A stretch of DNA of 64,000 nucleotides from Flavobacterium lacustre (GCF_027474525.2 NZ_CP114882.2:1860001-1924000), one strand, 5' to 3'. Shown: positions 17,003 through 27,143, counted from the stretch's first letter. Program-made: numbers and translations. Notes: generated from the letters alone by a model not told the origin.

Positions 17003-17743
17003 TTATTGCTGATTGATGCTTCCGCCTGAATTTGTATTCTTTTGAATTGATTTTGGAACTGAATTATAGTTAACAGTACCTCCGCTTGAGGCCTCCGCAT
17101 TCAGACTTACAATAGGATGCACTTTTATTGTTCCTCCGCTCGATGCGTCTGCAGTTATTTCGTTCGCTAATAAATCATTCGCTTCAATAGTACTGCCGCT
17201 GGAAGCACTTATTTTTAGTTGCAAAGTCAGACCGTTGATGTTGATACTGCTTCCGCTGCTGGAATCGCAATTTATGGTATCCGCTTTGACGGTAGCATTT
17301 ATATTTGAGGCACTAGAGGAATGTAAACGAATATTTTCTCCTTTTATAGTTCCTATACTTGTAATTGATGCTGCACTCGAAGTTTCTAAATCCTCTATAA
17401 TTGGCATTTTTACCGTTACTTTTTTCGAGGAAACATCTGTGAAAGAATTGTAATCGCAGGCAATAATCAGTTTTCCGTTTTCTACCTTTGTTGTGATTCC
17501 TTTTTGTAAATTATCATCGGCTTCGACTATAATTTCGGTTTTATCCGATTGTTCTATCACGACATCTATAGCGTTGCTGACTTCTACACTTTTAAAATCG
17601 CCTTGAACAATTCTTTTTTCGGTAGTTACATTTCCGCTTCCTTCAATTGATTTATGACCGATAATGTTGTTGCAAGAGGCAAAAAATAATGCTGTTAAGG
17701 CAACAATAATCAATTTTGTGAGTAATGTGATTAGCTTGATCAT
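17003..17743 (-). CDS. DUF2807 lipoprotein
   Basis: This 246-residue protein has a lipoprotein signal ending FFASC (Cys24) and a DUF2807 domain starting VQGDFKSVEVSNAIDVVIEQ. Its C-terminal half is rich in Ser, Gly and Thr in repeated SSGSSI and ASSGGTI steps, as expected for stacked turns of a beta helix. It begins only two bases after the stop of the PspC-domain gene, so it is surely in the same operon. It is a paralogue of the next gene downstream but carries a lipid anchor. Function is not established. Confidence 0.85.
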   Translation of the reverse strand: MIKLITLLTKLIIVALTALFFASCNNIIGHKSIEGSGNVTTEKRIVQGDFKSVEVSNAIDVVIEQSDKTEIIVEADDNLQKGITTKVENGKLIIACDYNSFTDVSSKKVTVKMPIIEDLETSSAASITSIGTIKGENIRLHSSSASNINATVKADTINCDSSSGSSININGLTLQLKISASSGSTIEANDLLANEITADASSGGTIKVHPIVSLNAEASSGGTVNYNSVPKSIQKNTNSGGSINQQ

Positions 17744-17745
17744 AA

Positions 17746-19485
17746 CTAGTTGGTTTTAATAATAATACCGTCTTTATTAATCTTTAATTCTTTAATATTA
17801 TTTTTTGAGTTAATGATGGTGTCATTTTTTACAGAAACGCCTTCTTTGTTGATAGTAACAGAGGTTTGAATACTATCATTGTCTGTCTCATTTATTTCAA
17901 CATCATTATATTCATTTTCATCGGCCGGGCAATTCAAACATTTAATTTGAGAGCTTTCCACTTTATAAACATAGTTGTCTGAGCTGTAATGCATATTGAA
18001 AAATTCATCATCAGAACGGTCGTAATTTTCAACAGAAGCATCTGGTTTCAGCAAAGTTCCTTCCGGTAAATATAAAGAGAGTTCTATCTCCTGACCGCGA
18101 AATTTATTGCTAACTTCTGTCAGGATATAATTGTCTAAAATTAAATGATTTCCTTCAATTTTAACTCCGTAATTTATTTTTTCAGCTCTTTGTTTGGCAT
18201 CTTGAAATGATTTTCCTTTTGCTGTTTTTTCGATTTGAATGTACGGCAGCTTTTCATCTGTATGAAGAATTCTTAAACTTACATTGTTAGAATAAATCAA
18301 CTCATGGTTAGCAGAGTCTTGTACAAATTTGAATTCATCTCTGTCATTGATATCATCTGTATAGTATTCATTGTATTTGAATTTTACATACAAAGTATCA
18401 TTTGGTATTAAATTAATGGTTTGTTTTTGAACTGTTTTTCCATCATATGCTATTTCTGATGCTTGCTTTACGCCAATAGAAATTAGTATAGCAATTGCGA
18501 TTAACCAAATGGCTAACAACGTATATTTTGCAATGTTTCCTATTGATTTTAAGTTGGGTGTCAATAATTTAAAACCTAACAGTATTAAGAAAAAGAACGG
18601 GATTCCTACTGCAAAAAACATCAGTAAACCAAACGACCAAATTGGGTAATCGGTGAAATTTCCGGCTTCAATGAAACCTTGCCATGGCACATCAATAAAA
18701 GAAGAAGAGCCTAAAGTGAATACGGCAATGAATAAAGAAATTAGAACTGCAAAACCACTTATGATTAAAATGATTCCTAAAAATTTTGCAAAAACCTTAA
18801 AAACACTCATGATAAAATCACCAAATGAGTTTCCTAATTTGCTGGCGCCCGTTTTTATTTGGTTGCCATATTTATCATAATCTACATTTTTTAGTTTTCC
18901 GGAGACATTTTCAAATTCTTCTCTTACTTTTTTTTCGATATTCGAAATATTAACCGGTTCACCAGTCATTTCCAGTTTTTCGGATGTGGTAATCGCTTCC
19001 GGAGTGACCACCCAAAGGATGATATAGGCCAGGATACCAGTTCCAAATCCAGCGAAAACTAATAGTATCAATACAATTCGAATCCAAACGGCATCAATTC
19101 CAAAGTAGTGACCCAATCCTGATGCAACTCCGCCAATCATTCCTTTTTCTTTATCGCGATACAGTTTTTTTGACTTTCTGTTTGAAGAGTTGTTATTGGT
19201 TTGAGCTTCTTTCAATTCATCTTCAATAATGTAATCTTCCGGTTGTCCCATTACCGCAATCACTTCATCCACATCTTTTAAACCGATGACATGTTTGTCG
19301 CTTTTTTGTTTGTCGGTCAATAATTCCGAAACACGCATTTCGATATCTTTTATGATTTCATCATGTCCGGATGAATTCGATAAAGAACGTTTTATGGCAT
19401 CAAAATATCGTGTTAATTTTTGGTATGCATCTTCATCGATATGAAAGAACATTCCGCCTAGGTTTATATTTACAGTTTTGTTCAT
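17746..19485 (-). CDS. PspC domain-containing membrane protein
   Basis: The 579-residue protein has an N-terminal cytoplasmic region (about 1-100, MNKTVNINLGGMFFHIDEDA) that resembles the HAAS/DUF1700-like segment found with PspC in Bacteroidota. A PspC domain follows at about 107-167 (KLYRDKEKGMIGGVASGLGHYFGID). Three or four membrane helices lie between about 230 and 350, and a long periplasmic domain follows to the end. PspC senses membrane stress in other bacteria; in this phylum the gene sits with PadR and DUF2807 genes. Here it follows padR by 5 bases and precedes DUF2807 by 2. Confidence 0.88.
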   Translation of the reverse strand: MNKTVNINLGGMFFHIDEDAYQKLTRYFDAIKRSLSNSSGHDEIIKDIEMRVSELLTDKQKSDKHVIGLKDVDEVIAVMGQPEDYIIEDELKEAQTNNNSSNRKSKKLYRDKEKGMIGGVASGLGHYFGIDAVWIRIVLILLVFAGFGTGILAYIILWVVTPEAITTSEKLEMTGEPVNISNIEKKVREEFENVSGKLKNVDYDKYGNQIKTGASKLGNSFGDFIMSVFKVFAKFLGIILIISGFAVLISLFIAVFTLGSSSFIDVPWQGFIEAGNFTDYPIWSFGLLMFFAVGIPFFFLILLGFKLLTPNLKSIGNIAKYTLLAIWLIAIAILISIGVKQASEIAYDGKTVQKQTINLIPNDTLYVKFKYNEYYTDDINDRDEFKFVQDSANHELIYSNNVSLRILHTDEKLPYIQIEKTAKGKSFQDAKQRAEKINYGVKIEGNHLILDNYILTEVSNKFRGQEIELSLYLPEGTLLKPDASVENYDRSDDEFFNMHYSSDNYVYKVESSQIKCLNCPADENEYNDVEINETDNDSIQTSVTINKEGVSVKNDTIINSKNNIKELKINKDGIIIKTN

Positions 19486-19490
19486 GACTA

Positions 19491-19820
19491 TTATTTTTGG
19501 TTGGTGATTAGGTTTACGGCATCAGATAATTCGGTCCAAGTGCCATTGAGTTCATTTAAAAAAGTTTGTCCAATTTCGGTCAGGCCGTAATATTTTCGTG
19601 GTGGTCCTGATGTTGATTCTTCCCAACGGTAGTTGAGTAATCCGTCATTTTTAAGTCGGGTAAGCAGCGGATAAATTGTTCCTTCCACGACTAATAATTT
19701 TGCGTTTTTCAAAGTGTCTAATATTTCTGAAGTGTACGCATCTTTCTGTTTTAGAACGGATAAGATGCAAAACTCGAGAACACCTTTACGCATCTGTGCT
19801 TTTGTGTTTTCAATGTTCAT
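19491..19820 (-). CDS. PadR family transcriptional regulator
   Basis: The 109-residue protein is a winged-helix PadR regulator: MRKGVLEFCILSVLKQKDAYTSEI at 11-34, the recognition-helix region LLVVEGTIYPLLTRLKNDGLL near 43-63 and the wing SGPPRKYYGLTEIG near 75-88. PadR proteins usually repress adjacent genes and release DNA on binding a ligand or on membrane stress. As the gene is 5 bases before the PspC gene, it probably controls its own operon (padR-pspC-DUF2807-DUF2807). No consensus promoter is visible in the 75 bases to DUF4870, so transcription may start before that gene. Confidence 0.92.
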   Translation of the reverse strand: MNIENTKAQMRKGVLEFCILSVLKQKDAYTSEILDTLKNAKLLVVEGTIYPLLTRLKNDGLLNYRWEESTSGPPRKYYGLTEIGQTFLNELNGTWTELSDAVNLITNQK

Positions 19821-19895
19821 AATGCTGATTTTTGATTTTTTTGATGATTAAACTATTCATTTTTTGATTGATGATTTGTGATTACTATTTGGCTT

Positions 19896-20351
19896 TTATT
19901 TGATAAAAGGTATGGTCAGCGGGTATTTGTATTTTTCTCCGTTTGAGGCTTTTATGGAAGCATTTATGATGAGAAAAAATTCTGCTATTTTCAATCCGAA
20001 GAAGATAAAAACGCAAACCAGTCCTATTGTAATGATTCCGATATTGTCTCCAAAAGTGAAATCATTAAAAACAAAATCATGGTGATGTATCAACTTTTGG
20101 AATGGAATATTTTTGAATATGGTGAATACTAAAATTGGAATTGCGATTATCGCCAATACCAAAGAATACAGCAACAGACTCAATTGGAAATTTAGCGTTT
20201 CTTTTCCGTGGTGATTTACAAATTCTGATTTGTCCTTACCGGAAGTCCAGATAAGTATTGGGAATATGTAATTTCCAAACGGAATTATATATTGGCTTAA
20301 GGCACTCAAATGAGTAAATGTGGCAGTGTTTCTTTCGGTAGTTGTTTCCAT
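19896..20351 (-). CDS. DUF4870 domain-containing membrane protein
   Basis: The 151-residue protein has the DUF4870 (Tic20-like) pattern: FTHLSALSQYIIPFGNYIFPILIW at 12-35, SEFVNHHGKETLNFQLS near 42-58 and membrane helices at about 18-34, 60-82 and 105-130. These are small membrane proteins of unsettled function. It lies upstream of padR on the same strand and, with a -7 element at 20380-20387, is the likely first gene of the cluster. Confidence 0.87.
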   Translation of the reverse strand: METTTERNTATFTHLSALSQYIIPFGNYIFPILIWTSGKDKSEFVNHHGKETLNFQLSLLLYSLVLAIIAIPILVFTIFKNIPFQKLIHHHDFVFNDFTFGDNIGIITIGLVCVFIFFGLKIAEFFLIINASIKASNGEKYKYPLTIPFIK

Positions 20352-20379
20352 GATTAAAAGTATATAGTAATTTCTTATG

Positions 20380-20387
20380 CAAATATA
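20380..20387 (-). promoter_or_regulatory. Candidate -7 element upstream of the DUF4870 gene
   Basis: On the minus strand this reads TATATTTG, a full match to TAnnTTTG, 28 bases before the start. No TTG lies at the expected upstream place. Confidence 0.4.
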
Positions 20388-20583
20388 TATCTAAAAGACA
20401 GTATCTTGTTTCGCATAGTAGTAAATATTAACAAAATATTAACAAATTTAAAATGTGAAATGGGACTGTTTATTTTCAGTATTACGTTCTAAAGCCTTGT
20501 GTTTGTTGTTGTTTTTCGAAATAATTGAAGTATTAAAACGAGCAGGCTAATTTTTAACTATTTTTACCATAAAATCCATTTTA

Positions 20584-21036
20584 ATGAAAATTACAGCCTC
20601 TAAACTCAATCAATTTTTATTGTTCAAATTGCCTTCGGCTTTTATTTGTGGTGTTCGTGTTAAAGCAATTAATGAAACGGAATGTGTAGTATCCGTGAAG
20701 CACCGTTGGATTAATCAAAATCCATTTAACTCCATGTATTTTGCGGTGCAAGCAATGGCTGCAGAACTCTCCACCGGAGCTTTGGTGATGTATCAAATTC
20801 AAAAAAGCGATAGAAAAATTTCGATGTTGGTCGCTAATAATAAAGGAAATTTCACCAAAAAAGCTACTGGACGCATCACATTTGTTTGTAAAGATGGGCA
20901 TTTAATAGCGGAAGCCATTCAGAAAACTATTGCGAATGGGGAAGGGCAGACCTTCTGGATGAAATCTATTGGAACCGATGAAAAAGGCATACAAGTATCC
21001 GAAATGGATTTTGAATGGAGCGTCAGAGTAAAATAA
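20584..21036 (+). CDS. DUF4442 hotdog-fold protein
   Basis: The 150-residue protein matches DUF4442, a thioesterase-like hotdog family: VSVKHRWINQNPFNSMYFAVQAMAAELSTG at 36-65 forms the central helix region with the conserved NPF and AMAAE. Acyl-CoA thioesterase activity would be the family inference, but no catalytic residue is proven for DUF4442. The gene stands alone between a 232-base upstream gap and a strong terminator. Confidence 0.85.
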   Translation: MKITASKLNQFLLFKLPSAFICGVRVKAINETECVVSVKHRWINQNPFNSMYFAVQAMAAELSTGALVMYQIQKSDRKISMLVANNKGNFTKKATGRITFVCKDGHLIAEAIQKTIANGEGQTFWMKSIGTDEKGIQVSEMDFEWSVRVK

Positions 21037-21055
21037 ATATCGGTTTTGTACCAAC

Positions 21056-21086
21056 AAAAATGCCTCTGAATTCAGAGGCATTTTTT
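21056..21086. terminator. Bidirectional terminator
   Basis: TGCCTCTGAATTCAGAGGCA is a perfect 20-base palindrome flanked by A5 and T6, between the convergent DUF4442 and Cys-rich genes. Confidence 0.92.
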
Positions 21087-21104
21087 ATTAAAATTTATAA
21101 GGTA

Positions 21105-21341
21105 TTATTTTTTAGCAGAACATTTTTTTCCTGATGCTTTGGTGTTCTGTTCACATTTTTTACCTTCTGCTTTACATTTAGCCTGACATTTTTCGATTTC
21201 TTCTGCGCTCATTTTCTTAGTTTCTTTTTTGGAGCAACATTTTTCTTTTTTAGCTTTTTCGGTAGTGCTTGTTTTTGCTTCTTGGGCATTTATATTTATT
21301 GTGAACAAAACAAGTGCTACAAGGGTAATTATTTTTTTCAT
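21105..21341 (-). CDS. Small exported Lys/Cys-rich protein
   Basis: The 78-residue product has a signal peptide (MKKIITLVALVLFTININAQ) and a mature part of about 58 residues with over a third Lys and seven cysteines: CC, then CQAKC, C, and a last C near the end. I do not recognise a named family. Cysteine pairs spaced like this could bind metal ions or form disulfides. A perfect -7 element lies at 21375-21382 on the minus strand, so the gene probably has its own promoter. It shares a terminator with the DUF4442 gene. Confidence 0.75.
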   Translation of the reverse strand: MKKIITLVALVLFTININAQEAKTSTTEKAKKEKCCSKKETKKMSAEEIEKCQAKCKAEGKKCEQNTKASGKKCSAKK

Positions 21342-21374
21342 TTTATTGTTTTTTTAGGGTAATGAACTATCTGT

Positions 21375-21382
21375 CAAATATA
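21375..21382 (-). promoter_or_regulatory. Candidate -7 element of the Cys-rich gene
   Basis: TATATTTG on the minus strand, 33 bases upstream of the start codon; the -33 box is unclear. Confidence 0.4.
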
Positions 21383-21454
21383 AAAATAAAAAACAAATAC
21401 TTATTTAAAGTTAAATTAAAATTCACTTAAAGCGCTGTTTACTGTTTCAAACGG

Positions 21455-24400
21455 CTATTTCAGTATGATTTTTTTACTGATTATTCCGGTTGTTGTTTTA
21501 ATTTGGGCAATGTATATTCCTGTGCTAAGGCTGTTAATTGGAATTTGAATGTTTTGTTGTTCTTGCTGTCCAACTTCCCAACTATTGACAGACTGACCAA
21601 TGCTGTTGTACAGTGTTACTTTTTCTACGGTAATATCTGGTTTTGTATTGTTGATGATCAGCATGTTGCTTTCTTGAAGATGTGTAATCGTAATGTCATA
21701 ATCGTTATTTTGATTATCAGTTACGGTTTGTTCTATAGTACCATTCGCTTCTGATTTATTTTCATCTTGATCTTCATTTTCAAAATTGCCATTATTTCTA
21801 TTGTTTCCATTGGTATTACTTTTTACTTTGTCATTAAATCGAAGTGCAAATCGTGTTTTATTTTCTCCTTGTGGAAGTGTTACTTTATATCCATTTTCAC
21901 GAATGTCGTTGTAGGTTTTTGTTTCGTCATCATAAATATATATTGGTTGTTCTTTATTGAAATTTTCTAAAGAATCTAATTTGAACTCGACAACTCCGGC
22001 TGTAGCTGTTTTTACCCCAATAGGATAGCTTGATTTTTTATTGAAAACAGATTCTCCTTCTATTACTAATTTTTCGTTTCCATTTATTAAATACATATCA
22101 TTAGGATAATTATCCATTCTACGTGCATCATATCCATAATCGATTCCGCTGGTTGCTTTTTCTCCCATAAAAGCTAACAAGACTTGACGGTGGTAATTAT
22201 TATAGGAATTAAATCCTAAACGAATTTTTTTGTTTGTGTCTTTTTTTACCGGATCATTTGTATTAGTGACTACTACTTTTGCTTTTTTGCTGGTTGTATT
22301 TGTTTTAAAAAGCGTGTTACCGGCAGAAGCAGGAATATCACTTTCTTTTTGAAAACTTCGTTGACCGTTGTTGAAAATTACGGGACCTCCGCCGCCTGTT
22401 TTCCCGTAGACAAAGAATCCTTGTCCTACCGGAATGTATTGTTTCGGGATTTTTGCACTTAAACCTACACCGCTAATTCCGGTTGGTACAACAGGTGCTA
22501 CACCTCCAGATAAATTTAGAACGGCATAACCTCCTTTATAATCAACCAAAATATGGGTGTTGTTGTCGGAGGAATGTTCCCAGAAATATAAGCTTCCGTT
22601 CAGACCGTTTTGTTGCGTTGTGTTTATAGTATTCAGGTTGTCTTCGATGAAAGCATACCCATCTAATGCTGACGGATAAGGATTTCCTACTAGTAATAAC
22701 TGGCCGGCAGAAACCGTATTGGAAGTTATCGTTCCGTTATTTGGTTTTCCTGTAAAGGTATAGTTTTGTGTTCCTGAAACACCACATCCTTTTAAAGTAT
22801 ATCCCTGCCCAACTCGCAATGCGCCGCTTTGTCCAGCTTGAATCCAATTGGCATAAAGACTCAAATTGTTTTCAAATTTAAATATCCAATAGTTGGCTAA
22901 ACTTATCGGAGTAGTTAATGATCCGTCATATCCTGACACCCAAGTAATGTTTTGGGGTGTAGTTGTTGTTCCGTCTTTCATTACTTCGGCAACGGTATAA
23001 TTCGTATTGTTACCGGTTGTGTTTACGGGATTCACCGGGGAACTCCAATAGTTATAATTGTATTTGTTGGATTGTCCTTGTTGGTCTCTTTCTATAGAAC
23101 CGGAACTTGCTACATCTAAATCGCTGTTTATGGTTTGTACCAATTGAGATTGACCAACTAAATCTATTTTTCCGTCTAATTTTAAATACCAATCATTTTG
23201 TATTTTGTTATCATTATTGATGATGATGTTTTTACCCGCATCTACCAACATTCCTAAATCAATATTGTTTGCTGTTTCGGTGATGTTGTGTTGCACTTTT
23301 ACAATAGACCAATCTTGATCCATTATATCCTGCCCTGCAATTTCTTTTGTTGTGCTATTGACTGCTGTTGCAAAATCACCGTCTCGTTCGGTCAAAAAAG
23401 GCATTGGTGCTTCTTGAACATATATGTTTTTATGATTGACTATTTTTGTTCCTGTAAGGTCAATAGCAGCGGTACTCAAATCGTCTATGACGTCATCTTT
23501 GTAAGCATCCATTCTGTAGCAACGAATCATATTGGCAAATGGTACTGCCGTTTCGGTTGCTTTTGCTACCTCTTTAGGGATTATAGCTCCTGTTAACTGG
23601 ATACTATTTTCATTAATTTCCTGATAAACGATACGTTGGAATTGAGAGTCGGTTAGTCCTATGTTAAAAACGCGTACTTCATCTATTTTTCCTTTAAAAT
23701 ATTTTGTACTTATTAACGGGGCTTTTCCGATGGTTAGCAAGGATGCATCTGCATCAATAGCTCCAGTTTTTGCTTGGGATTCCACTACAGTTCCGTTCAA
23801 AAATAATTGTATGGTATCACCGTTGTAAACTACCCCAACATGATACCATCTAGAACTGCTTAAGGCTGTTCCGAATGTAACAGTGGTTCCATTTACTTCT
23901 GCTTCGAGTTTTTTGGCAGCTGTAATTCGCAATTGAAATTTATCTTGTCCAATAATTACACCTTCGTCAGCAAATGTTGCATTTAAATTTATCCATGCCA
24001 TGAGGGTTGCACTGGCTAATCCTCCAAGTATTGCGGTACTTTGGCCGTAGTCGTTTCTTCCGTCAAAATCAAGGTATAATTTTTTGTTTAAGTCTCTTGG
24101 AGAACCAAAATAAGCGGTATTTGTATCAAAAGAATCGAGTATTCCATCTTTGTCGCTATCAGTTTTGTATCCGGAAGCTCCAATGATTCCGTCAGCATCA
24201 GTGTCTAAATTGGCAAACAATGTTTTTGAAATGTCAAAAGTTACTCCGTCGGATTTTACATCCAGATAATCCGGTATTCCATCACTGTCTGTGTCTAAAA
24301 CGTAATTTAGGTAAGGTGCGGTTGTGGTTCCTTGGTCTAAATTTCCGTAGGCAATCTGAAAATTAGCCGGACTAATTGATGTGGTGGCTCCAGAAACTAT

Positions 24401-26644
24401 TCCGTAATCATAAAGATCCAGTATTCCATCTCCATAGCCTTCTATAATTCCGTCACCATTGGTGTCTTTACTTCTGAAAGCTTCCGATTCTAATCCGTCA
24501 CCTCTTCCGTCACCTGTGCTATCGCCATCGCCATTGATATAGCCTGTTGGCGCATTGGTATTTCCCGCACCTGATTCATCCACATCAAAAAGTGTATCAT
24601 TATCACTATCTAAATCAATATAATCGGGTACGCCATCTCCATCAGAATCGATAGCAGCAACGGTAGCGGCTGCTTCTGCACTATCGTGTAAACCATTGTT
24701 GTTAGTGTCTGCCCAAGCGGTACTAATCTTTCCTTTTCCGTTACTTAAATTCCCTAAACCTACTTCAATGACGTCTTCTATACCATCATTGTCCGCATCT
24801 AAGTCAAATAAATCAGCCACACCATCATAGTCTAAATCGCATAAAGTTTGTGTGATTTGAATGTCATCAATGGCTAAATCATTACCAGTACCTCCAGTTT
24901 CGTTATTGATAAAAATAACTTTGAAAGCACTTACATTAAAGGATAATGTCGATGAGGTAAATTGGTGCCAGTTTCCATCCGCCGTAATGGAGTTAGTTGT
25001 TATAGTAGCCAATAAGTTGTCGTTGAGGTCTCTAAATTCTACTTTGATATTGGGTCTTAATCGGGTTGCGATTCCCGGAGCATCTGTTCTATCTAAGTTT
25101 ATTACCCAAAAACTATACGTAATCGGAACATTTGGTAACGAACCAGTTATTAGTGCAGTGTAGAAAATTCCCGGTGTATATGAAGCATTAAAAAGTGCCA
25201 TTCTTCCGTTAGGGTCAGAAGGTGTGGTATGATCTTTTCCTAAGTACCAATAGCTTGCTGCCCATGACGCAATTTGTGCGCTTGATCCTACGGTATACTT
25301 TCCATCATTTAAATCGGTAGTACTTAAATCGGGACAATCTGTCGTATTGGTTCCTGCGGTTCCATCTTCATAACAATAGCTAGAGTAGGCGTCATATGTG
25401 GTATTAATAGTAGTTCTGTTTCCGGTTCCAAATGTTTCGTTCAAGAATTTGTAATTGACTCTGTTTGCACTCGCTGATTCACAATTTAATTCTTCGGTTT
25501 CATCTTTGATGCCATCGTTATCGTCATCTATGTCAATGTTGTCAAAGACTAAGTCGCCATCACTATCATAAAAGGTTTGGGTTCCAGATCCTGTTATTGT
25601 AAAAGTATATAACAGTTCATCACTATCGTTATTTCCGATACTGACAATTGCCGTCTTGGTTCCTGAACTTGTAGGGTTAAAAGTTGTTGAAAAAGTAGTA
25701 CTACTTGCACCTGTTATTGTTGCAGGATAAGTTGGTTCTGCCGTGATTGAAAATTCCGTACTGTTTATACTGATGGTGCTGAGGATTAAGTTACTGGAAC
25801 CAATATTTTGGATTGTAAACGTTTTTGTTATTGTTCCCAAACTGGCGTCAACTGATCCAAAGTCTGTTCCGTCTGCACTTGATGGAGTATTGTCTCCATT
25901 TGCAATAGTACTATTATTTCCTTCTACGTTAATTTCTTGTGGTCCCCAAGTTAATTTTACCTGACCATTTGCTCCATTTCCTCCGGCTGAAGTTCCAGAA
26001 CCAATTCTATAAGCACCTCCGCCACCTCCGCCAGGAACACTTCCTACAGTTCCGCTTCCTGTATCTACGGATCTTGCATTACCGCCTTTACCTCCGCCTG
26101 TTGGAGCTATTGCGCCTGAAGCGTTTGTGGCATCTGTTCCATTTAGTAAAATACCAGCGGAAGATCCGCCGCCGCCGCCGTATTTATTTGTAGTTCCATC
26201 GGCTCCTTTACCTCCTGCTAATTTAAGCGTACCAATTGATGTAGCAGCAGATCCACCTGTTGCGGCAGTTGAACTATTGCTTGCAACACTATTTCCTCCT
26301 TTTGCCAAAATAGTGGTGCTATTCATGAACCAAGAATCACCACCGGCTGCAGTAGAATTGCTTCCTGTACCTACCTGTAAATTATATGTTGTTCCTGGAA
26401 TAACTGTAACTGTTTTTTTTGCGTATGCGCCACCGCCACCGCCACCAGATTCTCCATTGCTCGTTCTGGTACCACCTTTTCCACCGCCACCCCAAGCTTC
26501 TACTTGCAGTGTGGTAATTCCGCTGGGAACAGTAAAAGTGCCTGAGGTTGTAAAAGTTTGTGTTTGCCCATAACTTAAAAAACTAATGAACAAGAATATT
26601 ACTGTACCAATTATTTTGGGAAAATATAAAGTAGTTTTTTTCAT
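21455..26644 (-). CDS. Giant T9SS surface protein (Gly-rich, TSP3-like and LamG domains)
   Basis: This 1729-residue protein has a signal peptide (1-26) and a glycine-rich domain (about 27-232). A choice-of-anchor-D type Ig domain follows (about 239-355), then acidic thrombospondin-3-like calcium-binding repeats (about 362-390 and 605-850, DSDGDGVPDYIDLDSDND type) and a LamG/concanavalin-like domain (about 852-1015). The C-terminal region is shared with its neighbour (about 1080-1550), and a type A sorting domain ends it (about 1652-1729, NSIGQSVNSWEVG...GIYIAQI). The sorting domain sends it through the outer membrane by T9SS. Adhesion is the likely role. It is a paralogue of the gene at 27202 on the same strand. 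Confidence 0.88.
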   Translation of the reverse strand: MKKTTLYFPKIIGTVIFLFISFLSYGQTQTFTTSGTFTVPSGITTLQVEAWGGGGKGGTRTSNGESGGGGGGAYAKKTVTVIPGTTYNLQVGTGSNSTAAGGDSWFMNSTTILAKGGNSVASNSSTAATGGSAATSIGTLKLAGGKGADGTTNKYGGGGGSSAGILLNGTDATNASGAIAPTGGGKGGNARSVDTGSGTVGSVPGGGGGGAYRIGSGTSAGGNGANGQVKLTWGPQEINVEGNNSTIANGDNTPSSADGTDFGSVDASLGTITKTFTIQNIGSSNLILSTISINSTEFSITAEPTYPATITGASSTTFSTTFNPTSSGTKTAIVSIGNNDSDELLYTFTITGSGTQTFYDSDGDLVFDNIDIDDDNDGIKDETEELNCESASANRVNYKFLNETFGTGNRTTINTTYDAYSSYCYEDGTAGTNTTDCPDLSTTDLNDGKYTVGSSAQIASWAASYWYLGKDHTTPSDPNGRMALFNASYTPGIFYTALITGSLPNVPITYSFWVINLDRTDAPGIATRLRPNIKVEFRDLNDNLLATITTNSITADGNWHQFTSSTLSFNVSAFKVIFINNETGGTGNDLAIDDIQITQTLCDLDYDGVADLFDLDADNDGIEDVIEVGLGNLSNGKGKISTAWADTNNNGLHDSAEAAATVAAIDSDGDGVPDYIDLDSDNDTLFDVDESGAGNTNAPTGYINGDGDSTGDGRGDGLESEAFRSKDTNGDGIIEGYGDGILDLYDYGIVSGATTSISPANFQIAYGNLDQGTTTAPYLNYVLDTDSDGIPDYLDVKSDGVTFDISKTLFANLDTDADGIIGASGYKTDSDKDGILDSFDTNTAYFGSPRDLNKKLYLDFDGRNDYGQSTAILGGLASATLMAWINLNATFADEGVIIGQDKFQLRITAAKKLEAEVNGTTVTFGTALSSSRWYHVGVVYNGDTIQLFLNGTVVESQAKTGAIDADASLLTIGKAPLISTKYFKGKIDEVRVFNIGLTDSQFQRIVYQEINENSIQLTGAIIPKEVAKATETAVPFANMIRCYRMDAYKDDVIDDLSTAAIDLTGTKIVNHKNIYVQEAPMPFLTERDGDFATAVNSTTKEIAGQDIMDQDWSIVKVQHNITETANNIDLGMLVDAGKNIIINNDNKIQNDWYLKLDGKIDLVGQSQLVQTINSDLDVASSGSIERDQQGQSNKYNYNYWSSPVNPVNTTGNNTNYTVAEVMKDGTTTTPQNITWVSGYDGSLTTPISLANYWIFKFENNLSLYANWIQAGQSGALRVGQGYTLKGCGVSGTQNYTFTGKPNNGTITSNTVSAGQLLLVGNPYPSALDGYAFIEDNLNTINTTQQNGLNGSLYFWEHSSDNNTHILVDYKGGYAVLNLSGGVAPVVPTGISGVGLSAKIPKQYIPVGQGFFVYGKTGGGGPVIFNNGQRSFQKESDIPASAGNTLFKTNTTSKKAKVVVTNTNDPVKKDTNKKIRLGFNSYNNYHRQVLLAFMGEKATSGIDYGYDARRMDNYPNDMYLINGNEKLVIEGESVFNKKSSYPIGVKTATAGVVEFKLDSLENFNKEQPIYIYDDETKTYNDIRENGYKVTLPQGENKTRFALRFNDKVKSNTNGNNRNNGNFENEDQDENKSEANGTIEQTVTDNQNNDYDITITHLQESNMLIINNTKPDITVEKVTLYNSIGQSVNSWEVGQQEQQNIQIPINSLSTGIYIAQIKTTTGIISKKIILK

Positions 26645-27143
26645 TTTTTCGGGGGATTAAAAGCAATGAATAAAAATGAATAATCAGTTGTGAAATTTAT
26701 ATTGAGCAAATAATCAATAAATTTATATTACACTTTTAGAAAGAGCGATATAATTTTAAGTACTTAAAAATGGGATTTGAATGCTGTTTTTATCTCTTCT
26801 AAGTATAAAGTCTACTTAGCTTTAATATCCTTCTCAGATTATTCTCAGCAGTGGGGCTTTGCGAATAAAGTAATCTGAAATTTAAAAAAAAGGTATTTTT
26901 TTATCCATACGCTTTTATTTATAACACTACAAAAATATGAATTTTATTTTTAAAATCCGATAAAAAGCAAATTAATCGGACGAAATACACCTGTTTTTGT
27001 TTTAAAAGTAGGTAAAGTATTACTATTTTTTTCAAATAAAGGACTGTATTCTTTGTGGTGACATGAATCTGTTCATTTGTATTGTTTTGTTAATTAGAGT
27101 TTTAAATGTAGTTTGTTGTTGTTTTGGGTTGATTTTTTAATAA
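26645..27143. other. Non-coding gap between the two giant genes
   Basis: No gene is visible in this gap. It is AT-rich and contains one inverted repeat, TCAGATTA (26834-26841) with TAATCTGA (26871-26878). No full TAnnTTTG box was found for the gene at 26644. Confidence 0.6.

Noticed and set aside
26127..26573. Proline-rich plus-strand reading frame opposite the glycine-rich domain
   Set aside because: It is the antisense of GGN-type glycine codons in the T9SS gene; the sense frame has signal peptide and domains.
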